DNA of 64,000 nucleotides from the NCBI GenBank assembly GCA_920105625.2, contig OV050033.1:89530280-89594279 (forward strand). The letters run 5' to 3'. The stretch's first letter is position 1. The number at the start of each line of letters is the position of its first letter. The notes under the pieces are model-generated. The model was not told the origin of the DNA and ran no database searches. It saw nothing but the letters and a program-made list of their open reading frames with translations. Shown piece after piece: positions 36,533-50,169 of this stretch. The position numbers and the translations under genes are program-made. Source of the DNA: Clusia tigrina (lineage: Eukaryota > Arthropoda > Insecta > Diptera > Clusiidae).

Positions 36533-39500
36533 TCCCAAATCAAACACTGATAAAACTTCAAACGGCCCTAACTTCTATACGGTACGTCCTACACCTATCA
36601 AAGTTTGCAACATACAAATGCTTGTAACTTTTTACTGGAGCGTCATAAAACCTTGAAATTTTGTAACAATAAAGTCCTCGAACCTCTTGTCAATTTAATC
36701 TATCGCTCAAAGCTATGCTACCCTTGAGTCCCAAATCAAACACTGATAAGACTTCAAGTGGCCCTAACTTCTATACGCTACGTCCTACACCTATCAAAGT
36801 TTGCAACATACAAATGCTTGTAACTTTTTACTGTAGCGTCATAAAACCTTGAAATTTTGTAACAATAAAGTTCTCGAGTCTCTTGTCAATTTAAGCTATC
36901 GCTCAAAGCTATGCTACCCTTGAGTTCCAAATCGAACACTGATAAAACTAAAAATGGCCCTAACTTCTATACGGTACGTCCTACACCTATCAAAGTTTGC
37001 AACATACAAATGCTTGTAACTTTTTACTGGAGCGTCATAAAACCTTGAAATTTTGTAACAATAAAGTACTCGAGCGTCTTGTCAATTTAAGCTATCGCTC
37101 AAAGCTATGCTACACTTGAGTCCCAAATCAAACACTGACAAAACTTCAAATGGCCCTAACTACTATACGGTACGTCCTATACTTATCAAAGTTTGCAACA
37201 TACAAATGCTTGTAAATTTCTACTGGAGCGCCATAAAACCTTGAAATTTTGTAACATTAAAGTACTCGAGCCTCTTGTCAAACATACAAATGCTTGTAAA
37301 TTTTTACTGGAGCGCCATAAAACCTTGAAATTTTGTAACAATAAAGTACTCGAGCCTCATGTCAATTTAAGCTATCGCTCAAAGCTATGCTACCCTTGAG
37401 TCCCAAATCAAACCTTGAAATTTTGTAACAATAAAGTCCTCGAACCTCTTGTCAATTTAATCTATCCCTCGAAGCTATGCTACCCATGAGTCCCGAATCA
37501 AACACTGATAAGACTTCAAATGGCCCTAACTTCTATACGGTACGTCCTACACCTATCAAAGTTTGCAACATACAAATGCTTGTAACTTTTTACTGGAGCG
37601 TCATAAAACCTTGAAATTTTGTAACAATTAAGTACTCGAGCCTCTTGTCAATTTAAGCTATCGCTCAAAGCTATGCTACCCTTGAGTCCCAAATCAAACA
37701 CTGATAAAACTTCAAATGGCCCTAATTTCTATACGGTACGTCCTACACCTATCAAAGTTTGCAACATACAAATGCTTGTAACTTTTTACTGGAGCGTCAT
37801 AAAACCTTGAAATTTTGTAACAAAATGTACTCGAGCCTCTTGTCAATTTAAGCTATCGCTCAAAGCTATGCTACCCTTGAGTCCCAAATCAAACACTGAT
37901 AAAACTTCAAATGGCCATAACTTCTATACGGTACGACCTACACCTATCAAAGTTTGCAACATAAAAATGCTTGAAACTTTTTACTGGAGCGTCATAAAAC
38001 CTTGAAATTTTGTAACAATAAAGTACTCGAGCCTCTTGTCAATTTAAGCTATCGCTCAAAGCTATGCTACCCTTGACTCCCAAATCAAACACTGATAAAA
38101 CTTCAAATGGCCCTAACTTCTATACGGTACGTCCTACACCTATCAAAGTTTGCAACATACAAATGCTTGTAACTTTTTACTGGAGCGTCATAAAACCTTG
38201 AAACTTTGTAACAATAAAGTCCTCGAACCTCTTGTCAATTTAATCTATCGCTCAAAGCTATGCTACCCTTGAGTCCCAATTTAAACACTGATAAAACTTC
38301 AAATGGCCCTAACTTCTATATAGTACGTCCTACACCTATCAAAGTTTGCAACATACAAATGCTTGTAACTTTTTACTGGAGCGTCATAAAACCTTGAAAT
38401 TTTGTAACAATAAAGTACTCGAGCCTCTTGTCAATTTAAGCTATCGCTCAAAGCTATGCTACACTTGACTCCCAAATCAAACACTGATAAAACTTCTAAT
38501 GGCCCTAACTTCTTTACGGTACGTCCTACACCTATCAAAGTCTGCAACATACAAATGCTTGTAACTTTTTACTGCATCGTCATAAAACCTTGAAATTTTG
38601 TAACAATAAAGTACTCGAGCCTCTTATCAATTTAATCTATCGCGCAAAGCTATACTACCCTTGAGTCCCAAATCAAACACTGATAAAACTTCAAATGACC
38701 CTAACTCCTATACGGTACGTCCTACACCAATCAAAGTTTGCAACATACAAATGCTTGTAACATTTTACTGGAGCGTCATAAAACCTTGAAATTTTGTAAC
38801 AATACAGTACTCGAGCCTCTTGTCAATTTAAGCTATCGCTCAAAGCTATGCTAACCTTGAGTCCCAAATCAAACACTGATAAAACTTCAAATGGCCCTAA
38901 CTTCTATACGGTACGTCCTACTCCTATCAAAGTTTGCAACATACAAATGTTTGTAACTTTTTACTGGAGCGTCATAAAACCTTGAAATTTTGTAACAATA
39001 AAGTACTCGAGCCTCTTGTCAATTTAAGCTATCGCTCAAAGCTATGCTACCCTTGACCCCCAAATCAAACACTGATAAAAGTTCAAACGGCCCTAACTTC
39101 TTTACGGTACGTCCTACACCTATCAAAGTTTGCAACATACAAATGCTTGTAACTTTTTACTGTAGCGTCATAAAACCTTGAAATGTTGTAACAATAAAGT
39201 ACTCGAGCCTCTTGTCAATTTAAGCTATCGCTCAAAGCTATGCTACCCTTGAGTCCCAAATCAAACACTGATAAAACTTCAAATGACCATAACTTCTATA
39301 CGGTACGACCTACACCTATCAAAGTTTGCAACATAAAAATGCTTGAAACTTTTTACTGGAGCGTCAAAAAACCTTGAAATTTTGTAACAATAAAGTACTC
39401 GAGCCTCTTGTCAATTTAAGCTATCGCTCAAAGCTATGCTACCCTTGACTCCCAAATCAAACACTGATAAAACTTCAAATGGCCCTAACTTCAATACGGT

Positions 39501-42500
39501 ACGTCCTACACCAATCAAAGTTTGCAAGATACAAATGCTTGTAACTTTTTACTGGAGCGTCATAAAACCTTGAAACTTTGTAACAATAAAGTCCTCGAAC
39601 CTCTTGTCAATTTAATCTATCGCTCAAAGCTATGCTACCCTTGAGTCCCAAATCAAACACTGATAAGACTTCAAATGGCCCTAACTTCTATACGCTACGT
39701 CCTACACCTATCAAAGTTTGCAACATACAAATGCTTGTAACTTTTTACTGGAGCGTCATAAAACCTTGAAATTTTGTAACAATAAAGTACTCGAGCCTCT
39801 TGTCAATTTAAGCTATCGCTCAAAGTTATGCTACCCTTGAGTCCCAAATCAAACGCTGATAAAACTTCAAATGGCCCTAACTTCTATACGGAACGTCCTA
39901 CACCTATCAAAGTTTGCAACATAAAAATGCTTGTAACTTTTTACTGGAGCGTCATAAAACCTTGAAATTTTGTAACAATAAAGTACTCGAGCCTCTTGTC
40001 AATTTAAGCTATCGCTCAAAGCTATGCTACCCTTGACTCCCAAATCAAACACTGATAAAAGTTCAAACGGCCCTAACTTCTTTACGGTACGTCCTACACC
40101 TATCAAAGTTTGCAACATACAAATGCTTGTAACTTTTTACTGTAGCGTCATAAAACCTTGAAATGTTGTAACAATAAAGTACTCGAGCCTCTTGTCAATT
40201 TAAGCTATCGCTCAAGGCTATGCTACCCTTGACTCCCAAATCAAACACTGATAAAACTTCAAATGGCCCTAACTTCCATACGGTACGTCCTACACCTATC
40301 AAAGTTTGCAACATACAAATGCTTGTAACTTTTTACTGGGGCGTCATAAAACCTTGAAATTTTGTAACAAAATTTACTCGAGCCTCTTGTCAATTTAAGT
40401 TATCGCTCGAAGCTATGCTACCCTTGAGTCCCAAATCAAATACTGATAAAACTTCAAATGGCCATAACTTCTATACGGTACGACCTACACCTATCAAAGT
40501 TTGCAACATATAAATGCTTGTAACTTTTTACTGGAGCGTCATAAAACCTTGAAATTTTGTAACAATAAAGTACTCGAGCCTCTTGTCAATTTAAGCTATC
40601 GCGCAAAGCTATGCTACCCTTGAGTCCCAAATCAAACACTGATTAAACTTCAAATGGCCCTAACTTCTATACGGTACGTCCTACACCTATCAAAGTTTGC
40701 AACATACAAATGCTTGTAAAGTTTTACTGGAGCGTCAAAAAACCTTGAAATTTTGTAACATTAAAGTACTCGAGCCTCTTGTCAATTTAAGCTATCGCTC
40801 AAAGCTATGCTACCCTTGACTCCCAAATCAAACACTGATAAAACTTCAAATGGCCCTAACTTCTTTACGGTACGTCCTACACCTATCAAAGTTTGAAACA
40901 TACAAATGCTTATAACTTTTTACTGGAGCATCATAAAAGCTTGAAATTTTGTAACAATAAAGTACTCGCGCCTCTTGTCAATTTAAGCTATCGCTCAAAG
41001 CTATGCTACCCTTGAGTTCCAAATCAAACACTGATAAAACTAAAAATGGCCCTAACTTCTATACGGTACGTCCTACACCTATCAAAGTTTGCAACATACA
41101 AATGCTTGTAACTTTTTCTGGAGCGTCATAAAACCTTGAAATTTTGTAACAATAAAGTACTCGAGCCTCTTGTCAATTTAAGCTATCGCGCAAAGCTATG
41201 CTACCCTTGAGTCCCAAATCAAACACTGATAAACCTTCAAATGGCCCTAACTTCTATACGGAACGTCCTACACCTATCAAAGTTTGCAACATAAAAATGC
41301 TTGAAACTTTTTACTGGAGCGTCATAAAACCTTGAAATTTTGTAACAATAAAGTACTCTAGCCTCTTGTCAATTTAAGCTATCGCTCAAAGCTATGCTAC
41401 CCTTGACTCCCAAATCAAACACTGATAAAAGTTCAAATGGCCCTAACTTATTTACGGTACGTCCTACACCTATCAAAGTTTGCAACATACAAATGCTTGT
41501 AACTTTTTACTGTACCGTCATAAAACCTTGAAATGTTGTAACAATAAAGTACTCGAGCCTCTTGTCAATTTAAGCTATCGCTCAAAGCTATGCTACCCTT
41601 GAGCCCCAAATCAAATACTGATAAAACTTCAAATGGCCGTAACTTCTATACGGTACATCCTACACCTATCAAAGTCTGCAACATACAAATGCTTGTAACT
41701 TTTTACTGGAGCGTCATAAAACCTTGAAAATTTGTAACAATAAAGTAGTCGAGCCTCTTGTCAATTTAAGCTATCGCTAAAGGCTATGCTATCCTTGAGT
41801 TCCAAATCAAACACTGATAAAACTTCAAATGGCCCTAACTTCCATGCGGTACGTTCTACACCTATCAAAGTTTGCAACATACAAATGCTTGTAACTTTTT
41901 ACTGGAGCGTCATAAAACCTTTAAATTTTGTAACAATAAAGTACTCGAGCCTGTTGTCAATTTAAGCTATCGCTCAAAGCTATGCTACCCTTGAGTCCCA
42001 AATCAAACATTGATAAAACTTCAAATGGCCATAACTTCTGTACGGTACGACCTACACCTATCAAAGTTTGCAACATACAAATGCTTGTAACTTTTTACTG
42101 GAGCGTCATAAAACCTTGAAATTTTGTAACAATAAAGTACTCGAGCCTCTTGTCAGTTTAAGTTATCGCGCAAAGCTATGCTACCCTTGAGTCCCAAATC
42201 AAACACTGATAAAACTTCAAATGGCCCTAATTTCTATACGGTACGTCCTACACCTATCAAAGTTTGCAATACAAATGCTTGTAACTTTTTACTGGAGCGT
42301 CATAAAACCTTGGAAATTTGTAACAATAAAGTACTCGAGCCTCTTGTCAATGTAAGCTATCGCTAAAAGCTATGCTATCCTTGAGTTCCAAGTCAAACAC
42401 TGATAAAACTTCAAATGGCCCTAATTTCTATACGGTACGTCCTACACCTATCAAAGTTTGCAATACAAATGCTTGTAACTTTTTACTGGAGCGTCATAAA

Positions 42501-43077
42501 ACCTTGAAAATTTGTAACAATAAAGTACTCGAGCCTCTTGTCAATTTAAGCTATCGCTAAAAGCTATGCTATCCTTGAGTTCCAAATCAAACACTGATAA
42601 AACTTCAAATGGCCCTAACTTCCATACGGTACGTTCTACACCTATCAGAGTTTGCAACATACAAATGCTTGTAACTTTTTACTGGAGCGTCATAAAACCT
42701 TTAAATTTTGTAACAATAAAGTACTCGAGCCTCTTGTCAATTTAAGCTATCGCTCAAAGCTATGCTACCCTTGAGTCCCAAATCAAACACTGATAAAAGT
42801 TCAAATGGCCCTAACTTATTTACGGTACGTCTTACACCTATCAAAGTTTGCAACATACAAATGCTTGTAACTTTTTACTGTACCGTCATAAAACCTTGAA
42901 ATTTTGTAACATTAAAGTACTCGAGCCTCTTGTCAATTTAAGCTATCGCGCAAAGCTATGCTACCCTTGACTCCCAAATCAAACACTGATAAAACTTCAA
43001 ATGGCCCTAACTTCTTTACGGTACGTCCTACACCTATCAAAGTTTGAAACATACAAATGCTTGTAACTTTTTACTGG
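36533..43077. repeat. 6.5-kb block, right copy of the 9,574-bp-offset duplication
   Basis: This is the right-hand partner of 26,959-33,503, including a third full truncated-monomer pair at 37,203-37,412. Private differences from the left copy include TTGTCAATTTAAG near 40,388 (left copy TTATCAATTTAAG) and AATCAAATACTG near 40,435 (left copy AATCAAACACTG). Near-identity over 6.5 kb of rapidly evolving satellite implies a recent duplication, or a repeated contig if the assembly is wrong. Confidence 0.9.
37203..37412. repeat. Truncated monomer pair, 84 + 90 bp (copy 4)
   Basis: The pair carries the same two junctions as at 23,461 and 27,629. It is exactly 9,574 bp downstream of the 27.6-kb pair, as expected from the 6.5-kb duplication. 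It has a private AGCCTCATGTC change near 37,352. Confidence 0.9.
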
Positions 43078-46000
43078 AGCGTCATAAAACCTTTAAATTT
43101 TGTAACAATAAAGTACTCGAGCCTGTTGTCAATTTAAGCTATCGCTCAAAGCTATGCTACCCTTGAGTCCCAAATCAAACATTGATAAAACTTCAAATGG
43201 CCATAACTTCTGTACGGTACGACCTACACCTATCAAAGTTTGCAACATACAAATGCTTGTAACTTTTTACTGGAGCGTCATAAAACCTTGAAATTTTGTA
43301 ACAATAAAGTACTCGAGCCTGTTGTCAATTTAAGCTATCGCTCAAAGCTATGCTACCCTTGAGTTCCAAATCAAACACTGATTAAACTAAAAATGGCCCT
43401 AACTTCTATACGGTACGTCCTACACCTATCAAAGTTTGCAACATACAAATGCTTGTAACTTTTTACTGGAGCGTCATAAAACCTTGAAATTTTGTAACAA
43501 AATGTACTCGAGCCTCTTGTCGATTTAAGCTATCGCTCAAAGCTATGCTACCCTTGAGTAACAAATCAAACACTGAGAAAACTTCAAATGGCCATAACTT
43601 CGATACGGTACGACCTACACCTATCAAAGTTTGCAACATATAAATGCTTGTAACTTTTTACTGGAGCGTCATAAAACCTTGAAATTTTGTAACAATAAAG
43701 TACTCGAGCCTGTTGTCAATTTAAGCTATCGCTCAAAGCTATGCTACCCTTGAGTCCCAAATCAAACACTGATAAAACTTCAAATGGCCCTAACTTCTAT
43801 ACGGTACGTCCTACACCTATCAAAGTTTGCAACATACAAATGCTTGTAAAGTTTTACTGGAGCGTCATAAAACCTTGAAATTTTGTAACATTAAAGTACT
43901 CGAGCCTCTTGTCAATTTAAGCTTTCGCTCGAAGCTGTGCTACCCTTGAGTCTCAAATCAAGCACTGATAAAACTTGAAATGGCCCTAACTTCTATACGG
44001 TACGTCCTACACCTATCAAAGTTTGCAACATGCAAATGCTTGTAACTTTTTACTGGAGCGTCATAAAACCTTGAAATTTTGTAACAATAAAGTACTCGAA
44101 CCTCTTGTCAATTTAAGCTATCGCTCAAAGCTATGATACCCTTGACTCCCAAATCAAACACTGATAAAACTTCAAATGGCCCTAACTTCTTTACGGTACG
44201 TCCTACACCTATCAAAGTTTGAAACATACAAATGCTTGTAACTTTTTACTGTAGCTTCATAAAAGCTTGAAATTTTCTAACAATAAAGTACTCGCGCCTC
44301 TTGTCAATTTAAGCTATCGTTCAAAGCTATGCTTCCCTTGAGTTCCAAATCAAAATCTGATAAAACTAAAAATGGCCCTAACTTCTATACGGTACGTCCT
44401 ACACCTATCAAAGTTTGCAACATACAAATGATTGTAACTTTTTACTGGAGCGTCATAAAACCTTGAAATTTTGTAACAATAAAGTACTCGAGCCTCTTGT
44501 CAATTTAAGCTATCGCGCAAAGCTATGCTACCCTTGAGTCCCAAATCAAACACTGATAAAACTTTAAATGGCCCTAACTTCTATACGGTACGTCCTACAC
44601 CTATCAAAGTTTGCAACATACAAATGCTTGTAACTTTTTACTGTAGCGTCATAAACCCTTGAAATTTTGTAACAATAAAGTACTCGAGCCGCTTGTCAAT
44701 TTAAGCTATCGCTCAAAGCTATTGTACCCTTGAGTTCCAAATCAAACACTGATAAAACTTCAAATGGCCCTAACTACTATACAGTACATCCTACACCTAT
44801 CAGAGTTTGCAACATACAAATGCTTGTAAATTTTTACTGGAGCGTCATAAAACCTTTAAATTTTGTAACAATAAAGTACTCGAGCCTGTTGTCAATTTAA
44901 GCTATCGCTCAAAGCTATGCTACCCTTGACTCCCAAATCAAACACTGATAAAACTTCAAATGGCCCTAACTTCTTTACGGTACGTCCTACACCTATCAAA
45001 GTTTGAAACATACAAATGCTTGTAACTTTTTACTGGAGCGTCATAAAACCTTTAAATTTTGTAACAATAAAGTACTCGAGCCTGTTGTCAATTTAAGCTA
45101 TCGCTCAAAGCTATGCTACCCTTGAGTCCCAAATCAAACATTGATAAAACTTCAAATGGCCATAACTTCTGTACGGTACGACCTACACCTATCAAAGTTT
45201 GCAACATACAAATGCTTGTAACTTTTTACTGGAGCGTCATAAAACCTTGAAATTTTGTAACAATAAAGTACTCGAGCCTGTTGTCAATTTAAGCTATCGC
45301 TCAAAGCTATGCTACCCTTGAGTCCCAAATCAAACACTGATTAAACTAAAAATGGCCCTAACTTCTATACGGTACGTCCTACACCTATCAAAGTTTGCAA
45401 CATACAAATGCTTGTAACTTTTTACTGTACCGTCATAAAACCTTGAAATTTTGTAACATTAAAGTACTCGAGCCTCTTGTCAATTTAAGCTATCGCTCAA
45501 AGCTATGCTACCCTTGACTCCCAAATCAAACACTGATAAAACTTCAAATGGCCCTAACTTCTTTACGGTACGTCCTACACCTATCAAAGTTTGAAACATA
45601 CAAATGCTTGTAACTTTTTACTGTAGCTTCATAAAAGCTTGAAATTTTCTAACAATAAAGTACTCGCGCCTCTTGTCAATTTAAGCTATCGTTCAAAGCT
45701 ATGCTTCCCTTGAGTTCCAAATCAAAATCTGATAAAACTAAAAATGGCCCTAACTTCTATACGGTACGTCCTACACCTATCAAAGTTTGCAACATACAAA
45801 TGATTGTAACTTTTTACTGGAGCGTCATAAAACCTTGAAATTTTGTAACAATAAAGTACTCGAGCCTCTTGTCAATTTAAGCTATCGCGCAAAGCTATGC
45901 TACCCTTGAGTCCCAAATCAAACACTGATAAAACTTTAAATGGCCCTAACTTCTATACGGTACGTCCTACACCTATCAAAGTTTGCAACATACAAATGCT

Positions 46001-49000
46001 TGTAACTTTTTACTGTAGCGTCATAAACCCTTGAAATTTTGTAACAATAAAGTACTCGAGCCGCTTGTCAATTTAAGCTATCGCTCAAAGCTATTGTACC
46101 CTTGAGTTCCAAATCAAACACTGATAAAACTTCAAATGGCCCTAACTACTATACAGTACATCCTACACCTATCAGAGTTTGCAACATACAAATGCTTGTA
46201 AATTTTTACTGGAGTGTCATAAAACCTTGAAATTTTGTAACATTAAAGTACTCGAGCCTCTTGTCAATTTAAGCTATCGCGCAAAGCTATGCTACCCTTG
46301 ACTCCCAAATCAAACACTGATAAAACTTCAAATGGCCCTAACTTCTTTACGGTACGTCCTACACCTATCAAAGTTTGAAACATACAAATGCTTGTAACTT
46401 TTTACTGGAGCGTCATAAAACCTTTAAATTTTGTAACAATAAAGTACTCGAGCCTGTTGTCAATTTAAGCTATCGCTCAAAGCTATGCTACCCTTGAGTC
46501 CCAAATCAAACATTGATAAAACTTCAAATGGCCATAACTTCTGTACGGTACGACCTACACCTATCAAAGTTTGCAACATACAAATGCTTGTAACTTTTTA
46601 CTGGAGCGTCATAAAACCTTGAAATTTTGTAACAATAAAGTACTCGAGCCTGTTGTCAATTTAAGCTATCGCTCAAAGCTATGCTACCCTTGAGTTCCAA
46701 ATCAAACACTGATTAAACTAAAAATGGCCCTAACTTCTATACGGTACGTCCTACACCTATCAAAGTTTGCAACATACAAATGCTTGTAACTTTTTACTGG
46801 AGCGTCATAAAACCTTGAAATTTTGTAACAATAAAGTACTCGAGCCTCTTGTCAATTTAAGCTATCGCTCAAAGCTATGCTACCCTTGAGTCCCAAATCA
46901 AACACTGATAAAAGTTCAAATGGCCCTAACTTATTTACGGTACGTCTTACGCCTATCAAAGTTTGCAACATACAAATGCTTGTAACTTTTTACTGTACCG
47001 TCATAAAACCTTGAAATTTTGTAACATTAAAGTACTCGAGCCTCTTGTCAATTTAAGCTATCGCGCAAAGCTATGCTACCCTTGACTCCCAAATCAAACA
47101 CTGATAAAACTTCAAATGGCCCTAACTTCTTTACGGTACGTCCTACACCTATCAAAGTTTGAAACATACAAATGCTTGTAACTTTTTACTGGAGCGTCAT
47201 AAAACCTTTAAATTTTGTAACAATAAAGTACTCGAGCCTGTTGTCAATTTAAGCTATCGCTCAAAGCTATGCTACCCTTGAGTCCCAAATCAAACATTGA
47301 TAAAACTTCAAATGGCCATAACTTCTGTACGGTACGACCTACACCTATCAAAGTTTGCAACATACAAATGCTTGTAACTTTTTACTGGAGCGTCATAAAA
47401 CCTTGAAATTTTGTAACAATAAAGTACTCGAGCCTGTTGTCAATTTAAGCTATCGCTCAAAGCTATGCTACCCTTGAGTTCCAAATCAAACACTGATTAA
47501 ACTAAAAATGGCCCTAACTTCTATACGGTACGTCCTACACCTATCAAAGTTTGCAACATACAAATGCTTGTAACTTTTTACTGGAGCGTCATAAAACCTT
47601 GAAATTTTGTAACAAAATGTACTCGAGCCTCTTGTCGATTTAAGCTATCGCTCAAAGCTATGCTACCCTTGAGTAACAAATCAAACACTGAGAAAACTTC
47701 AAATGGCCATAACTTCGATACGGTACGACCTACACCTATCAAAGTTTGCAACATATAAATGCTTGTAACTTTTTACTGGAGCGTCATAAAACCTTGAAAT
47801 TTTGTAACAATAAAGTACTCGAGCCTGTTGTCAATTTAAGCTATCGCTCAAAGCTATGCTACCCTTGAGTCCCAAATCAAACACTGATAAAACTTCAAAT
47901 GGCCCTAACTTCTATACGGTACGTCCTACACCTATCAAAGTTTGCAACATACAAATGCTTGTAAAGTTTTACTGGAGCGTCATAAAACCTTGAAATTTTG
48001 TAACATTAAAGTACTCGAGCCTCTTGTCAATTTAAGCTTTCGCTCGAAGCTGTGCTACCCTTGAGTCTCAAATCAAGCACTGATAAAACTTGAAATGGCC
48101 CTAACTTCTATACGGTACGTCCTACACCTATCAAAGTTTGCAACATGCAAATGCTTGTAACTTTTTACTGGAGCGTCATAAAACCTTGAAATTTTGTAAC
48201 AATAAAGTACTCGAACCTCTTGTCAATTTAAGCTATCGCTCAAAGCTATGATACCCTTGACTCCCAAATCAAACACTGATAAAACTTCAAATGGCCCTAA
48301 CTTCTTTACGGTACGTCCTACACCTATCAAAGTTTGAAACATACAAATGCTTGTAACTTTTTACTGTAGCTTCATAAAAGCTTGAAATTTTCTAACAATA
48401 AAGTACTCGCGCCTCTTGTCAATTTAAGCTATCGTTCAAAGCTATGCTTCCCTTGAGTTCCAAATCAAAATCTGATAAAACTAAAAATGGCCCTAATTTC
48501 TATACGGTACGTCCTACACCTATCAAAGTTTGCAACATACAAATGATTGTAACTTTTTACTGGAGCGTCATAAAACCTTGAAATTTTGTAACAATAAAGT
48601 ACTCGAGCCTCTTGTCAATTTAAGCTATCGCGCAAAGCTATGCTACCCTTGAGTCCCAAATCAAACACTGATAAAACTTTAAATGGCCCTAACTTCTATA
48701 CGGTACGTCCTACACCTATCAAAGTTTGCAACATACAAATGCTTGTAACTTTTTACTGTAGCGTCATAAACCCTTGAAATTTTGTAACAATAAAGTACTC
48801 GAGCCGCTTGTCAATTTAAGCTATCGCTCAAAGCTATTGTACCCTTGAGTTCCAAATCAAACACTGATAAAACTTCAAATGGCCCTAACTACTATACAGT
48901 ACATCCTACACCTATCAGAGTTTGCAACATACAAATGCTTGTAAATTTTTACTGGAGTGTCATAAAACCTTGAAATTTTGTAACATTAAAGTACTCGAGC

Positions 49001-50169
49001 CTCTTGTCAATTTAAGCTATCGCGCAAAGCTATGCTACCCTTGACTCCCAAATCAAACACTGATAAAACTTCAAATGGCCCTAACTTCTTTACGGTACGT
49101 CCTACACCTATCAAAGTTTGAAACATACAAATGCTTGTAACTTTTTACTGGAGCGTCATAAAACCTTTAAATTTTGTAACAATAAAGTACTCGAGCCTGT
49201 TGTCAATTTAAGCTATCGCTCAAAGCTATGCTACCCTTGAGTCCCAAATCAAACATTGATAAAACTTCAAATGGCCATAACTTCTGTACGGTACGACCTA
49301 CACCTATCAAAGTTTGCAACATACAAATGCTTGTAACTTTTTACTGGAGCGTCATAAAACCTTGAAATTTTGTAACAATAAAGTACTCGAGCCTGTTGTC
49401 AATTTAAGCTATCGCTCAAAGCTATGCTACCCTTGAGTTCCAAATCAAACACTGATTAAACTAAAAATGGCCCTAACTTCTATACGGTACGTCCTACACC
49501 TATCAAAGTTTGCAACATACAAATGCTTGTAACTTTTTACTGGAGCGTCATAAAACCTTGAAATTTTGTAACAAAATGTACTCGAGCCTCTTGTCGATTT
49601 AAGCTATCGCTCAAAGCTATGCTACCCTTGAGTAACAAATCAAACACTGAGAAAACTTCAAATGGCCATAACTTCGATACGGTACGACCTACACCTATCA
49701 AAGTTTGCAACATATAAATGCTTGTAACTTTTTACTGGAGCGTCATAAAACCTTGAAATTTTGTAACAATAAAGTACTCGAGCCTGTTGTCAATTTAAGC
49801 TATCGCTCAAAGCTATGCTACCCTTGAGTCCCAAATCAAACACTGATAAAACTTCAAATGGCCCTAACTTCTATACGGTACGTCCTACACCTATCAAAGT
49901 TTGCAACATACAAATGCTTGTAAAGTTTTACTGGAGCGTCATAAAACCTTGAAATTTTGTAACATTAAAGTACTCGAGCCTCTTGTCAATTTAAGCTTTC
50001 GCTCGAAGCTGTGCTACCCTTGAGTCTCAAATCAAGCACTGATAAAACTTGAAATGGCCCTAACTTCTATACGGTACGTCCTACACCTATCAAAGTTTGC
50101 AACATGCAAATGCTTGTAACTTTTTACTGGAGCGTCATAAAACCTTGAAATTTTGTAACAATAAAGTAC
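43078..50169. repeat. Nested HOR with 4-, 7- and 10-monomer versions
   Basis: The CTTCTGTACGG monomer occurs at 43,207, 45,166, 46,538, 47,322 and 49,281: spacings 1,959, 1,372, 784 and 1,959 bp, or 10, 7, 4 and 10 monomers. GCTTCCCTTGAGTTCC at 44,331, 45,703 and 48,446, then 50,405 beyond the block, gives 1,372, 2,743 and 1,959 bp. AGCTATTGTACCC gives the same spacings. The 10-mer is 1,959 rather than 1,960 bp because one member has AACAAAATGTAC, one base short. Units at about 47.2-49.2 and 49.2-51.1 kb are the clearest 10-mer repeats. Confidence 0.88.

Noticed and set aside
32604..42560. Paired 62-residue + strand ORFs at 32.6-33.0 kb, repeated at 42.2-42.6 kb
   Set aside because: They come from two neighbouring monomers that share a 3-bp loss (GCAATACAAATG), which opens one frame. 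The repeat at 42 kb is the 9,574-bp duplication. They are satellite shadows, not genes.
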